Below the pieces are notes generated by a model. The model was not told where the DNA came from and searched no databases. It was given only the letters and a program-made list of their open reading frames with translations. A program made the translations under genes and the position numbers. Shown here piece after piece: positions 45,402 to 53,459 of a stretch of 64,000 bases of DNA. This DNA comes from Butyricimonas virosa (GTDB taxonomy: Bacteria; Bacteroidota; Bacteroidia; Bacteroidales; Marinifilaceae). Numbering within the stretch: the stretch's first letter is position 1; each line of letters begins with the position of its first letter. The stretch spans positions 3,968,001 to 4,032,000 of the forward strand of contig NZ_CP102269.1 in NCBI RefSeq assembly GCF_025148635.1, given 5' to 3'.

Positions 45402-45881
45402 ATGGAAACACAAGAGCAAATAGAACGAATAGAGCATTTCATACGTGAAGTGGTTGTGAATGAGATTGCTAAGTTGCAGGGTGTGGGTTTGTCGTATATG
45501 CAATTTGTCATCATGGGGCAAGCGATTGAGGTTTTGGGAAGTTTTTTAGACAATAAACCCATGAAAGCCAAGGGCCAGTCAGCCAAACGTTTTTCCCTTG
45601 GGGTAAAGAAGTTATTCGGGGGACGTTATCGATTATTAAATGATAACGGTTTTTTGTATGATAAACTTCGCAACCAAATGACTCACACGTTTATTCCCGG
45701 GGGAGATTTGATATTATTGAACCAAGCGGATAATAAAAACGGGTATAAACATCTACAAATAGTCGAGGGAAAATTAGTTTTAATTTCCGAAGTTTTCAAT
45801 GAAGATATTCATAAGGCGAGTGAACGTCTTTTAGAAGCCATTAAAAACGGGGTATTATTTCCTAAAAATATTGCTTACTAG
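45402..45881 (+). CDS. Conserved hypothetical protein
   Basis: A 159-residue soluble protein. The first half is helical (QEQIERIEHFIREVVVNEIA, QAIEVLGSFLDN), the centre basic (KRFSLGVKKLFGG) and the end mixed. No family identified. It is 3 bp ahead of the DUF2520 gene and is the first gene of a plus-strand run, so it is likely co-expressed with the next genes. Confidence 0.75.
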   Translation: METQEQIERIEHFIREVVVNEIAKLQGVGLSYMQFVIMGQAIEVLGSFLDNKPMKAKGQSAKRFSLGVKKLFGGRYRLLNDNGFLYDKLRNQMTHTFIPGGDLILLNQADNKNGYKHLQIVEGKLVLISEVFNEDIHKASERLLEAIKNGVLFPKNIAY

Positions 45882-45884
45882 TAC

Positions 45885-46724
45885 ATGGAACAACAGGATA
45901 AAATCATATTGATCGGGGCCGGGAATGTCGCTCATCATCTGGGCGGAGCTCTTTTAAAAGCGGGAGAAAATTTATGCCAGATATACAGCCGGACACTGGA
46001 TACGGCTCGGCAACTGGGAATGAGAACGGGAATATCTTACACGGCAGAATTGAATGAGATATATCCGGATGGAGATATTTATATTTTTTGTGTAAGTGAT
46101 GATGTTCTACCGTCTATTATTAAGACGATTAGGGTGTCGAATAATGCATTGCTTTTACACACTTCGGGAAGTCAGCCGATGGATGTATTCAAGTCATATT
46201 CCCAATATTACGGGGTAATTTATCCGATACAAACCTTTTCTAAGAAACGAGAACTGGATTTCAGGGAGATCCCGTTATGTGTGGAGGGAAACACGAGTTC
46301 CGTGAAAGAGCGAATTAAAAAGTTTGCGGAAAAGTTGTCAGATAAAATATACGAGATAGACTCAGTCCAACGTAAAGAATTGCATTTAGCTGCCGTTTTT
46401 GCTTGCAATTTCCCTAATTATTTATATCAAGTGGCAGGCAAATTGCTAGAAGACAAAGGACTATCCTTTGCTATGTTACGTCCTTTGATTTTTGAGACAG
46501 CACATAAAGTGATGCTCCTAAATCCGGAAGAGGCTCAAACTGGACCGGCCAAGCGGGGGGACGAGAGTATCATGAATATGCACAAGAATATGTTGAAGAA
46601 TGACAAAGACTTGCTGAAAATATACACGATATTATCGGAAGGGATAAAGGGAACGCAAGATAAAGAAGAGACCGGGGATCAAAAGATATCGCAAGATATA
46701 ATAGATATGCCCACATTGTGGTAA
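45885..46724 (+). CDS. Rossmann-fold oxidoreductase-like protein (DUF2520 family)
   Basis: 279 residues: an N-terminal Rossmann-like domain (IILIGAGNVAHHLGGALLKAG, GDIYIFCVSDDVL) and a C-terminal helical domain typical of DUF2520 (FPNYLYQVAGKLLEDKGL, LLNPEEAQTGPAKRGDES). Related to 6-phosphogluconate/pyrroline-carboxylate reductase-like dehydrogenases, but substrate is unknown. Located between a hypothetical gene (3 bp) and the KdsC-like gene (20 bp). Confidence 0.88.
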   Translation: MEQQDKIILIGAGNVAHHLGGALLKAGENLCQIYSRTLDTARQLGMRTGISYTAELNEIYPDGDIYIFCVSDDVLPSIIKTIRVSNNALLLHTSGSQPMDVFKSYSQYYGVIYPIQTFSKKRELDFREIPLCVEGNTSSVKERIKKFAEKLSDKIYEIDSVQRKELHLAAVFACNFPNYLYQVAGKLLEDKGLSFAMLRPLIFETAHKVMLLNPEEAQTGPAKRGDESIMNMHKNMLKNDKDLLKIYTILSEGIKGTQDKEETGDQKISQDIIDMPTLW

Positions 46725-46744
46725 ATTAGATAAATACGAACGCT

Positions 46745-47272
46745 ATGAAATTATTCAAAGAGGAATTAAAGAAGGTAGAAGCTTTTGCTTTCGATGTAGA
46801 TGGAGTTTTTTCACGTCATGAAATGAATATAACACCGGAAGGTGACTTGATTCGTACATCTTGTACGAAAGATGGCTATGCCATGATGTATTGTACGAAG
46901 AAGGGCTACCCGGTTTGTATCATTTCTGGGGGACAGGCTCCTGGGGTAAGGGAACGTTTTGAGAAATTGGGAGTGAAGGACGTGTATCTTGGCGTGGCGA
47001 ATAAAGTTGAAGCGTTGAACGAGTTCTTGCAAAAATATAATCTGAACCCGGAAAATGTGATGTACATGGGAGATGATATACCAGACTACAACGTGATGAA
47101 AATCGTGGGTATGCCGGTATGTCCTTCGGATGCGTGCGAAGAGATCAAAGCTATTGCCCGTTATATTTCAGATACGCCCGGTGGCCTTGGATGCGTACGG
47201 GATGTCGTGGCTCAAGTCCTGAAAGCAAAAGGCGAATGGATGGATACCCAATGCTACGTGAAATGTATGTAA
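46745..47272 (+). CDS. HAD phosphatase, KdsC-like (KDO 8-phosphate phosphatase family)
   Basis: 175 residues. HAD motif I FDVDGVFS, motif II IISGG, and motif III GDDIPDYNVMKI, with no cap domain (C0 type) as in KdsC and YrbI. KDO-8-phosphate phosphatase activity in LPS synthesis is likely but not certain since the canonical DGVLTD is DGVFSR. The Cys-rich C-terminus (CYVKCM) is unusual. Confidence 0.88.
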   Translation: MKLFKEELKKVEAFAFDVDGVFSRHEMNITPEGDLIRTSCTKDGYAMMYCTKKGYPVCIISGGQAPGVRERFEKLGVKDVYLGVANKVEALNEFLQKYNLNPENVMYMGDDIPDYNVMKIVGMPVCPSDACEEIKAIARYISDTPGGLGCVRDVVAQVLKAKGEWMDTQCYVKCM

Positions 47273-47285
47273 GTTAAAGAATAAG

Positions 47286-48218
47286 ATGTTGGAAATTCTC
47301 AAGTTAATACGCCTACGAACGATTGCATTCACGGCATTTACCATGTATGCCATACGTTTCTTTGTTGTCCAGCCCGTACTGGAGAAAGCTGGTTTTGCCC
47401 TGCAAATGCCGGAAGGCAATTTCTCGTTACTGGTAATAGCCGTGTGTTGTCTGGTGTCGGCCGCTTATGTCATAAATGATTATTTTGACACGAAAGCTGA
47501 CCGTATTTCGGGAAACAGACCCGTGATTGTTGGGAAAACCATTAGCCGCAGGGCCGCAATCATTCTACATTCCATTTTGAATGTTGTGGCCGTGGGAATC
47601 GCGTATTATCTGGCGAGAGAAGCTCATCATGTTGAGATAGTATTCTTATTTTTAATCATATCGTTGGTGTTGTGGTTTTATTCCTCCCGGATAAAAAAAC
47701 GTTTTATATGGGGAAATATCGTCGTGGCCATTTTGGCCGGATTAATCCCACTTACCGTGATTGCATTCGAAATCCCGTTATTGAGTGATGTGTACTCGGA
47801 TGTTGTTTTGAAAACGCATGTTAGTTTTGCCTACGTGTTTTACTGGACAGCATGTTTTTCGTATTTTCTTTTTATTAATATGCTGATATACGAGATCAAC
47901 AAGGACATATATAGTATAAACGGAGACCAGGCTGATGGAATCGTTACTTTACCTGTAAAATTTGGTATTCCGGCAACGAGAAAGGTGATCATCGGGTTGA
48001 TCACGATTGCCATTACATCGTTGATCCTATTTTTGTTATTCGGATTTACACGAACCCCGATCGTATGGATTTATTTTGTTGTAGCTTTGATTATACCATA
48101 CTTGTTTTACGGCTATGCGGTATTGAAGAATGACAAGATGAAATTCCAGTTGCGAATGATTCGTTTGATTATGGTTTTGTGTATAGGAGTCAGTGTATTT
48201 TGTAAGTTGTGTGAATGA
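47286..48218 (+). CDS. UbiA family prenyltransferase (geranylgeranylglycerol-phosphate type)
   Basis: 310 residues, about nine transmembrane helices. The first Asp-rich motif NDYFDTKADRISG (NDxxDxxxD) is clear and the second is seen as YEINKDIYSINGDQADG. Transfers a prenyl group to an acceptor; in Bacteroidetes such proteins are annotated as geranylgeranylglycerol-phosphate geranylgeranyltransferase. Overlaps the maf gene by 4 bp (ATGA). Confidence 0.9.
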   Translation: MLEILKLIRLRTIAFTAFTMYAIRFFVVQPVLEKAGFALQMPEGNFSLLVIAVCCLVSAAYVINDYFDTKADRISGNRPVIVGKTISRRAAIILHSILNVVAVGIAYYLAREAHHVEIVFLFLIISLVLWFYSSRIKKRFIWGNIVVAILAGLIPLTVIAFEIPLLSDVYSDVVLKTHVSFAYVFYWTACFSYFLFINMLIYEINKDIYSINGDQADGIVTLPVKFGIPATRKVIIGLITIAITSLILFLLFGFTRTPIVWIYFVVALIIPYLFYGYAVLKNDKMKFQLRMIRLIMVLCIGVSVFCKLCE

Positions 48219-48802
48219 TGCATTCTATTAAAAATTATAAATTAATATTGGCTTCTGCATCGCCACGGAGACAACAATTGATGAAAGATGCTGGGTTTAC
48301 CTTCGAAGTCCGGTTGAAAAATATTGAAGAAAAATATCCCCAAGAGATTCATTTGGAGAAAGTACCGGAATATTTGTCGAAAGTAAAGGCTTCTGCCTTT
48401 CGAGAGGAGCTAAAGGCTGATGAAGTATTGATAACAGCCGATACGGTAGTTTGTATTCATGATCGGATTTTAGGGAAACCTGCAGATAGGAAAGAGGCTA
48501 TTTCGATGTTACGGAAGCTATCGGGAAATCGTCATCTAGTGGTGACGGGCGTGAGTGTAACCACTCGTACGGAACAACTTTCATTCTCTTCACGGACAGG
48601 CGTGTTTTTCAAGCATTTATCAAATGAAGAGATTATATTCTACGTGGATACGTATAAGCCATTTGATAAAGCGGGTGCTTACGGGATTCAGGAGTGGATC
48701 GGGTACATTGGGATCGAGCGTATAGAAGGTTCTTTCTATAACGTGATGGGGTTACCGATACAGAAATTATATGAAACTTTACGGAAATTACAATTTCAAT
48801 AA
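48215..48802 (+). CDS. maf: Maf family nucleotide pyrophosphatase (dTTP/UTP)
   Basis: 195 residues. LASASPRRQQLMKDAG at the N-terminus, the catalytic ITADTVVCI and the C-terminal DKAGAYGIQEWIGYIGIE motif define Maf, a house-cleaning NTP pyrophosphatase historically linked to septum formation. Start ATG overlaps the stop of the UbiA gene. Confidence 0.95.
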   Translation: MMHSIKNYKLILASASPRRQQLMKDAGFTFEVRLKNIEEKYPQEIHLEKVPEYLSKVKASAFREELKADEVLITADTVVCIHDRILGKPADRKEAISMLRKLSGNRHLVVTGVSVTTRTEQLSFSSRTGVFFKHLSNEEIIFYVDTYKPFDKAGAYGIQEWIGYIGIERIEGSFYNVMGLPIQKLYETLRKLQFQ

Positions 48803-48825
48803 ATAACATTCAAAAATACCAGTAA

Positions 48826-50997
48826 ATGAGAAAAATTACATTATGTTTTTTGGCTTTCATTCTGCAGACTTTACCAAGTTTAGCTGACGAGGGAATGTGG
48901 ATTCCCATGTTGTTGAAAAAATACAACATAGAAGATATGCAGAAAGCCGGTTTTAAATTAACAGCGGAGGATATTTACGACATCAACCAAGCCTCATTGA
49001 AAGATGCTGTTATCGGGTTGGGTAATGAAGGTTCTCCGTTTCATCACTTTTGCACCGGAGAGATCGTGAGTGATCAAGGATTAGTGATTACGAATCATCA
49101 CTGCTCCTTTGGCATGATACAAGCTCATTCTAGTCTGGAACATAACTATTTACGGGATGGTTTTTGGGCACAATCCATGGCGGATGAATTGGTTAATCCC
49201 AAGATAACAGCTTCTATTTTAGTTCGGATGGAAGATGTTACGGATAAAATCAATGCGGGATTAAATGCCGGAATGTCTGAAAGTGAACGTACGAAGAAGG
49301 TGAATGAGATATGCCGGAAATTGGAATCCGAAGCCGTTAAAGGAACAAATTTGGCGGCTAATATAAAGCCATATTTTAACGGGAATCAATATTTTCTTTC
49401 CGTGTTCAAAATCTTCCGGGATGTTCGTTTGGTGGGAGCACCGAATTCTGCTATCGGTAAATTCGGTGGGGATACGGATAACTGGACTTGGCCGCGTCAC
49501 ACGGGAGATTTTTCCGTTTTACGAATTTATGCAGGACCGGACAATGAACCGGCAGCAATATCCGATAAGAACGTGCCTTATAAACCGGCTAAATTCTTTA
49601 AAATTTCGGCACGGGGGGTGCAAGAAGGTGATTTTACAATGGTCTTCGGCTATCCCGGGACGACAAACGAGTACTTGACTTCCTACGCGATAGATCAAAT
49701 TGCTTCTGTTGAGGACCCGCATAAGATCAAAATCCGTACGGCAAAATTGGACGTTATCAACGCGGCCATGGAGTCGGATGAATTGTTGCGTATACAATAT
49801 GCCGCTAAGGCAGCAAGTGTTGCCAATGCTTGGAAAAAATGGCAGGGAGAGATTAAAGGATTGGATCGTTTTAGCACGGCAGATAGCAAGAGGGTGCTTG
49901 AAAATAATTTCAACAATTGGGCTAAAAGTAATGGAAAAACCGAATATATCGGTTTAACGGATCGTTACAAGGCGTTATATGACGCTCGTAAAGAATATAT
50001 TCTGGCTGCAGCTTATGCTTCGGAGGCCGGGCTGGGAGGTGCGGAAATCATAAAATTTGCCCGTGAAATAGAGCAAGTGTTGGATAACTATGACAAATTT
50101 GAGGATAAGGAACAACTTAAAGAATCTCTGAAGAATTACGTCGAGGCTTTTTATAAAGATTACGACGTGGCCACGGATCAACGGATATTGACCGAAATGT
50201 TCAAGTTGTATAATAATGAAGAAGTTGGAGACCGGTGGATCCCATCAGTCGTTCGCCTAAGCCCGAAATATGCTAAACTAAATGGGTACGATCGTTATGC
50301 TGCCAATTTGTTTAAAAAATCAATATTCACGCACAAGGATGATTTACTGAAATTCATCGACAATTTATCCGAGAAATCAATCGCGAAAATTGAAAAAGAT
50401 CCGATTCTTGGAGTGGCTACCGGAATTTACACGTTGTATGCGGATAAAATTCGTCCCGAATTGAGTCGGATTGAAAGTGAATTGAAATTATTGAACCGTT
50501 TGTGGATTGCCGGATTGATGGAGATGCAACCCGATAAAACATTCTATCCGGATGCGAATTCAACCTTACGTGTAGCTTATGGGAAAATTGCCGGATACCA
50601 TGCAACAGATGCCGTTTATTACACGCACTACACAACATTGAAAGGTATCATGGAAAAGGATAATCCGAATATCTATGATTATGATGTACCCCAGAAATTA
50701 CGGGATTTGTACAAAAATCGAGATTTCGGTCCTTACACCCAAGACGGGGAAGTTCCCGTTTGCTTTATCGCGACGAATCACACGACTGGCGGTAACTCCG
50801 GTAGCCCGGTTCTGGATGCGGAAGGAAATTTGATCGGTTTAAACTTTGACCGTGCTTGGGAAGGTGTGATGTCAGATATGCAATATAGTCCGGAGATTTG
50901 TCGGAATATAGCTGTCGATATTCGCTATGTTTTGTTTATCATTGATAAATATGCAGGAGCGCAAAGACTGATAGATGAAATGGTGATCATTCGATGA
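48826..50997 (+). CDS. dpp11: S46 family dipeptidyl-peptidase (DPP11-like, Asp/Glu specific)
   Basis: A 723-residue exported peptidase that removes dipeptides from the N-terminus of oligopeptides. The signal peptide ends near SLAD. The chymotrypsin-like catalytic core shows His in VITNHHC, Asp in FGGDTDNWTWPRH and Ser658 in GGNSGSPVL. Arg676 lies 18 residues after the catalytic Ser (NFDRAWEG); in P. gingivalis the equivalent position (Arg673, 18 after Ser655) sets acidic P1 specificity in DPP11, whereas DPP7 has Gly. Acidic P1 preference is therefore predicted. Last gene of the plus-strand run. Confidence 0.9.
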   Translation: MRKITLCFLAFILQTLPSLADEGMWIPMLLKKYNIEDMQKAGFKLTAEDIYDINQASLKDAVIGLGNEGSPFHHFCTGEIVSDQGLVITNHHCSFGMIQAHSSLEHNYLRDGFWAQSMADELVNPKITASILVRMEDVTDKINAGLNAGMSESERTKKVNEICRKLESEAVKGTNLAANIKPYFNGNQYFLSVFKIFRDVRLVGAPNSAIGKFGGDTDNWTWPRHTGDFSVLRIYAGPDNEPAAISDKNVPYKPAKFFKISARGVQEGDFTMVFGYPGTTNEYLTSYAIDQIASVEDPHKIKIRTAKLDVINAAMESDELLRIQYAAKAASVANAWKKWQGEIKGLDRFSTADSKRVLENNFNNWAKSNGKTEYIGLTDRYKALYDARKEYILAAAYASEAGLGGAEIIKFAREIEQVLDNYDKFEDKEQLKESLKNYVEAFYKDYDVATDQRILTEMFKLYNNEEVGDRWIPSVVRLSPKYAKLNGYDRYAANLFKKSIFTHKDDLLKFIDNLSEKSIAKIEKDPILGVATGIYTLYADKIRPELSRIESELKLLNRLWIAGLMEMQPDKTFYPDANSTLRVAYGKIAGYHATDAVYYTHYTTLKGIMEKDNPNIYDYDVPQKLRDLYKNRDFGPYTQDGEVPVCFIATNHTTGGNSGSPVLDAEGNLIGLNFDRAWEGVMSDMQYSPEICRNIAVDIRYVLFIIDKYAGAQRLIDEMVIIR

Positions 50998-51345
50998 GAG
51001 CTATTAAACGTTCTTTCTATTGCTTGGTATAATATAGGGTTCTATGAAAAATAACCGTAATTTAACCATAAAGTAACCGAGAAAATACCCCACGCTCGTT
51101 CTCCAACCAGAGCTTATTCGTAGCTCGTACAATCCGGATTGTATGAACTACGAATAAGCTCTGTATAAACTTTGAAAAAGAGGTAGTTTTTCCTTTACTT
51201 CTTGGTAGGATTACCTATACTTCTCTTCTACTCTCCACACGTACGCTTGGTTTGTAAATATGCTGTTTATTTTGAGCAGGTGTGGCATTCGCAATGTTTG
51301 TTGCATATGCCCAAAAATGTTGGTTATTAATGGAAAGGGAATAAT
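50998..51345. other. Intergenic region without genes, with a long palindrome
   Basis: About 350 bp between dpp11 and the integrase remnant. Contains the palindrome described separately; otherwise no coding or RNA signal seen. Confidence 0.6.
51108..51163. repeat. 56-bp near-perfect palindrome
   Basis: Each base from 51108 pairs with its mirror up to 51163 around the centre 51135/51136, except one mismatch (51124 with 51147) and one G-T pair (51127 with 51144). The outer arms read CAGAGCTTATTCGTAG, the inner core ACAATCCGGATTGT. There is no T-tract after it, so a simple terminator is not favoured; a protein-binding site, repeat element or transposon scar is possible. Confidence 0.75.
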
Positions 51346-51886
51346 ATGGCTTCTATTAAAATAATATTTAGAGAGTCGATAGTAGAGGGAAAGATGGGAT
51401 CTTGTTTTATACAAATCATACATCAACGTAAGATCGGTATTTTGTCCACGGGAATAAAATTGTATGCGTGGGGAATGGGATAAGGTTAACAATGATGTCC
51501 TTTGGTCGGAGGATAATCCCAAGCGGCAGTTGATCGTGCAGGCGGCACGAGCGAGATTGTGGCAGGTGGTGAATGAGTTACGGGAAATTGTTGATAGTAT
51601 GGAAATCAACAATATGGATTACACTGCACGAATGGTTATCGAGGAGTATAAGAGACGTTTAACAAAAAATACGTTATTTTCTTTTATGGGTGAATGTATT
51701 AAAGAGTTAAAAGATGGCGGGCGGGAGAGAACTTCCGGCACGTATCATAATGCTGACAAAATTGTCGTGTTGAAAAAAGGAAGTGTGGCGGAACAAGGGA
51801 CTCATGAAGGGTTGATTGCTCAGAAAGGTTATTACTATGAACTTGGTAAAAAATCAGATAGAATTGGGATGATTTTTATAAAATAA
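51346..51886 (+). pseudogene. Chimeric remnant: tyrosine recombinase N-terminus fused to ABC exporter C-terminus
   Basis: From ATG 51346 the sequence encodes MASIKIIFRESIVEGK, the usual arm-binding start of a Bacteroidetes tyrosine recombinase, then hits TAA at 51484 after a one-base frameshift near 51470. The next frame resumes with GEWDKVNNDVLWSED and continues as the SAM-like core-binding region (TARMVIEEYKRRLT, SFMGECIKELKDGG) to SGTY at about 51745. It then switches abruptly to NADKIVVLKKGSVAEQGTHE, the end of an ABC exporter ATPase just after its H-loop, and stops at 51886. The catalytic half of the recombinase and the rest of the exporter are gone, so this is a scar of deletion/rearrangement. 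Confidence 0.75.
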
Positions 51887-51920
51887 ATCAATCCCCCGGC
51901 TTGATAGTCGAGGGATTGAT
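51887..51920 (+). terminator. Terminator-like hairpin
   Basis: Stem ATCAATCCC / GGGATTGAT overlapping the end of the remnant gene and facing the sod gene; loop of about 16 bases. Confidence 0.65.
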
Positions 51921-51940
51921 CATTTGACCCATCTATGTTT

Positions 51941-52609
51941 TTATTTTGTCGAGGACAAAAGACGTTTGTTTACCACATCCCAATTTATGATGTTCCAATA
52001 ATTTTCGATATATTTCGGACGGGCATTCTGTGTATCCAGATAGTAGGCATGCTCCCAAACATCAATGGTCAAGATTGGTTTCTTGCCATGTTTTAATGGA
52101 GTATCCGCGTTACCTGTTTGTACGATTTCCAATTTGCCACTCTTATCTGCAACCAACCAGGCCCATCCTGAACCGAATAAGGTAGTGGCTGCTTTGGCGA
52201 ATGCCTCTTTAAAAGCATCGAAACTTCCAAATGATTTATCAATCAATTCTTTTATTTTTCCTGTTGGAACAACCTGCGCGGCGTTATGGGGTTGGAAGGT
52301 TTCGAAGTAAAAAATATGATTGTATGTTTGTGCGGCATTATTGAAAATACCACCTTCAGATTTGGTCACGATACCCTCTAGACACATCTTTTCGAACTCG
52401 GTACCCACGATCAAATTGTTGAGGTTGGTAATATAAGTGGCAAGATGTTTTCCGTGGTGATATTGGATGGTACGTTCGCTGATATAAGGTTCCAGTGCAT
52501 TTTCCTTGTAAGGGAGAGAGGGCAGTTTGAATTTGTTATCCTCACCTTTTGTATTTATCACCTCTGATGACATCAACACGTCCAATTCTTTGTACTCTTC
52601 TGTTTTCAT
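51941..52609 (-). CDS. sodB: Superoxide dismutase (Fe/Mn)
   Basis: Dismutates superoxide. Ligand histidines and Asp are in YHHGKHLATY, TYNHIFYF and DVWEHAYYLD. The family body begins at KLPSLPYKENALEP about residue 28, so there is an extra N-terminal segment of about 25 residues; initiation at the internal Met13 is possible. 222 residues. Metal (Fe, Mn or cambialistic) cannot be fixed from sequence. Confidence 0.95.
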   Translation of the reverse strand: MKTEEYKELDVLMSSEVINTKGEDNKFKLPSLPYKENALEPYISERTIQYHHGKHLATYITNLNNLIVGTEFEKMCLEGIVTKSEGGIFNNAAQTYNHIFYFETFQPHNAAQVVPTGKIKELIDKSFGSFDAFKEAFAKAATTLFGSGWAWLVADKSGKLEIVQTGNADTPLKHGKKPILTIDVWEHAYYLDTQNARPKYIENYWNIINWDVVNKRLLSSTK

Positions 52610-52704
52610 ATTTTTATGTTTTAAAATTGCTTTTGTATTTACAAATTCTATTATAGATAATACGATAAAATATGAATAAAGTTACTGCTTTCTATGAAAA
52701 AAAT

Positions 52705-52739
52705 AAAACGGATAGTTACTATTTTTCACTACCCGTTTT
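52705..52739 (-). terminator. Terminator after the lipoprotein gene
   Basis: Stem AAAACGGATAGT / ACTACCCGTTTT (one mismatch), followed on the minus strand by TATTTTTTT-like run. Confidence 0.8.
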
Positions 52740-52760
52740 GATCCATGCGCATGGATGACT

Positions 52761-53438
52761 CTATTTCGTCAGTTTTGCACCGAATTCCAGTGTCTTAAGA
52801 TTCGTTGAAAAAGTATCAACAAAAGTTTTAATCGCCTTTTGTTGTTCTGTGGGTAATTCTGTACTACTTAAGATAAGCGGGACTGCAGAAAGAAGTGCTT
52901 TTACGTAAGAAGTGTTTAAATATACCGTCAATTCATTGTTTGCTATTTTGTAATTCAAATCAATAGAGGGGACGGGAATATTTCCTAATAGAGCCTTAAA
53001 ACCATCACTTTGTGTACTGACTTTTATAATGTCTTTTTGAATCGTGTAAGTTGTCTTTAAAGTTGCAGGTTGGCCATTCATGATCATTAATATTTCCATC
53101 TCGGTTTCAGAAGTAAATTTAATACCTTGGAAATATTGAGACATGTATTTGTTCGCGAGCACAGGTAACGCCATTTTAATCATGGCAACATTGATCCCCG
53201 TTTCGCTGACTCCCGGAATCCCTTCCGGAAGAACTCCTGACGGAATTAATCCTTCAGGGAAACTGATCTCGTCACCATTATATTCTAGTTCAAAATGAAT
53301 GTCAGCCGCTTTTCCTGAATAATTCCAAGTCCCGATAAGGTCTTTGTCGTTATTTTCATCATCGTCATCGCTGCAAGAGAAACTTACTACAGTTACAAGT
53401 AGTACGGAAATCAAGTAAATTAATTTGTTTTTCATCAT
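52761..53438 (-). CDS. Lipocalin-like lipoprotein paired with a TonB receptor
   Basis: 225-residue lipoprotein: signal with lipobox FSC, acidic DDDDENND stretch, then DLIGTWNYSG, the opening of lipocalin-like domains, and alternating strands (LKTTYTIQKDIIKVSTQ, LNYKIANNELTVYLN). 21 bp after the TonB-dependent receptor gene on the same strand, so probably a surface partner of that receptor. Ligand not known. Confidence 0.75.
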   Translation of the reverse strand: MMKNKLIYLISVLLVTVVSFSCSDDDDENNDKDLIGTWNYSGKAADIHFELEYNGDEISFPEGLIPSGVLPEGIPGVSETGINVAMIKMALPVLANKYMSQYFQGIKFTSETEMEILMIMNGQPATLKTTYTIQKDIIKVSTQSDGFKALLGNIPVPSIDLNYKIANNELTVYLNTSYVKALLSAVPLILSSTELPTEQQKAIKTFVDTFSTNLKTLEFGAKLTK

Positions 53439-53459
53439 AGATAAATTTGAAATGTTTGT

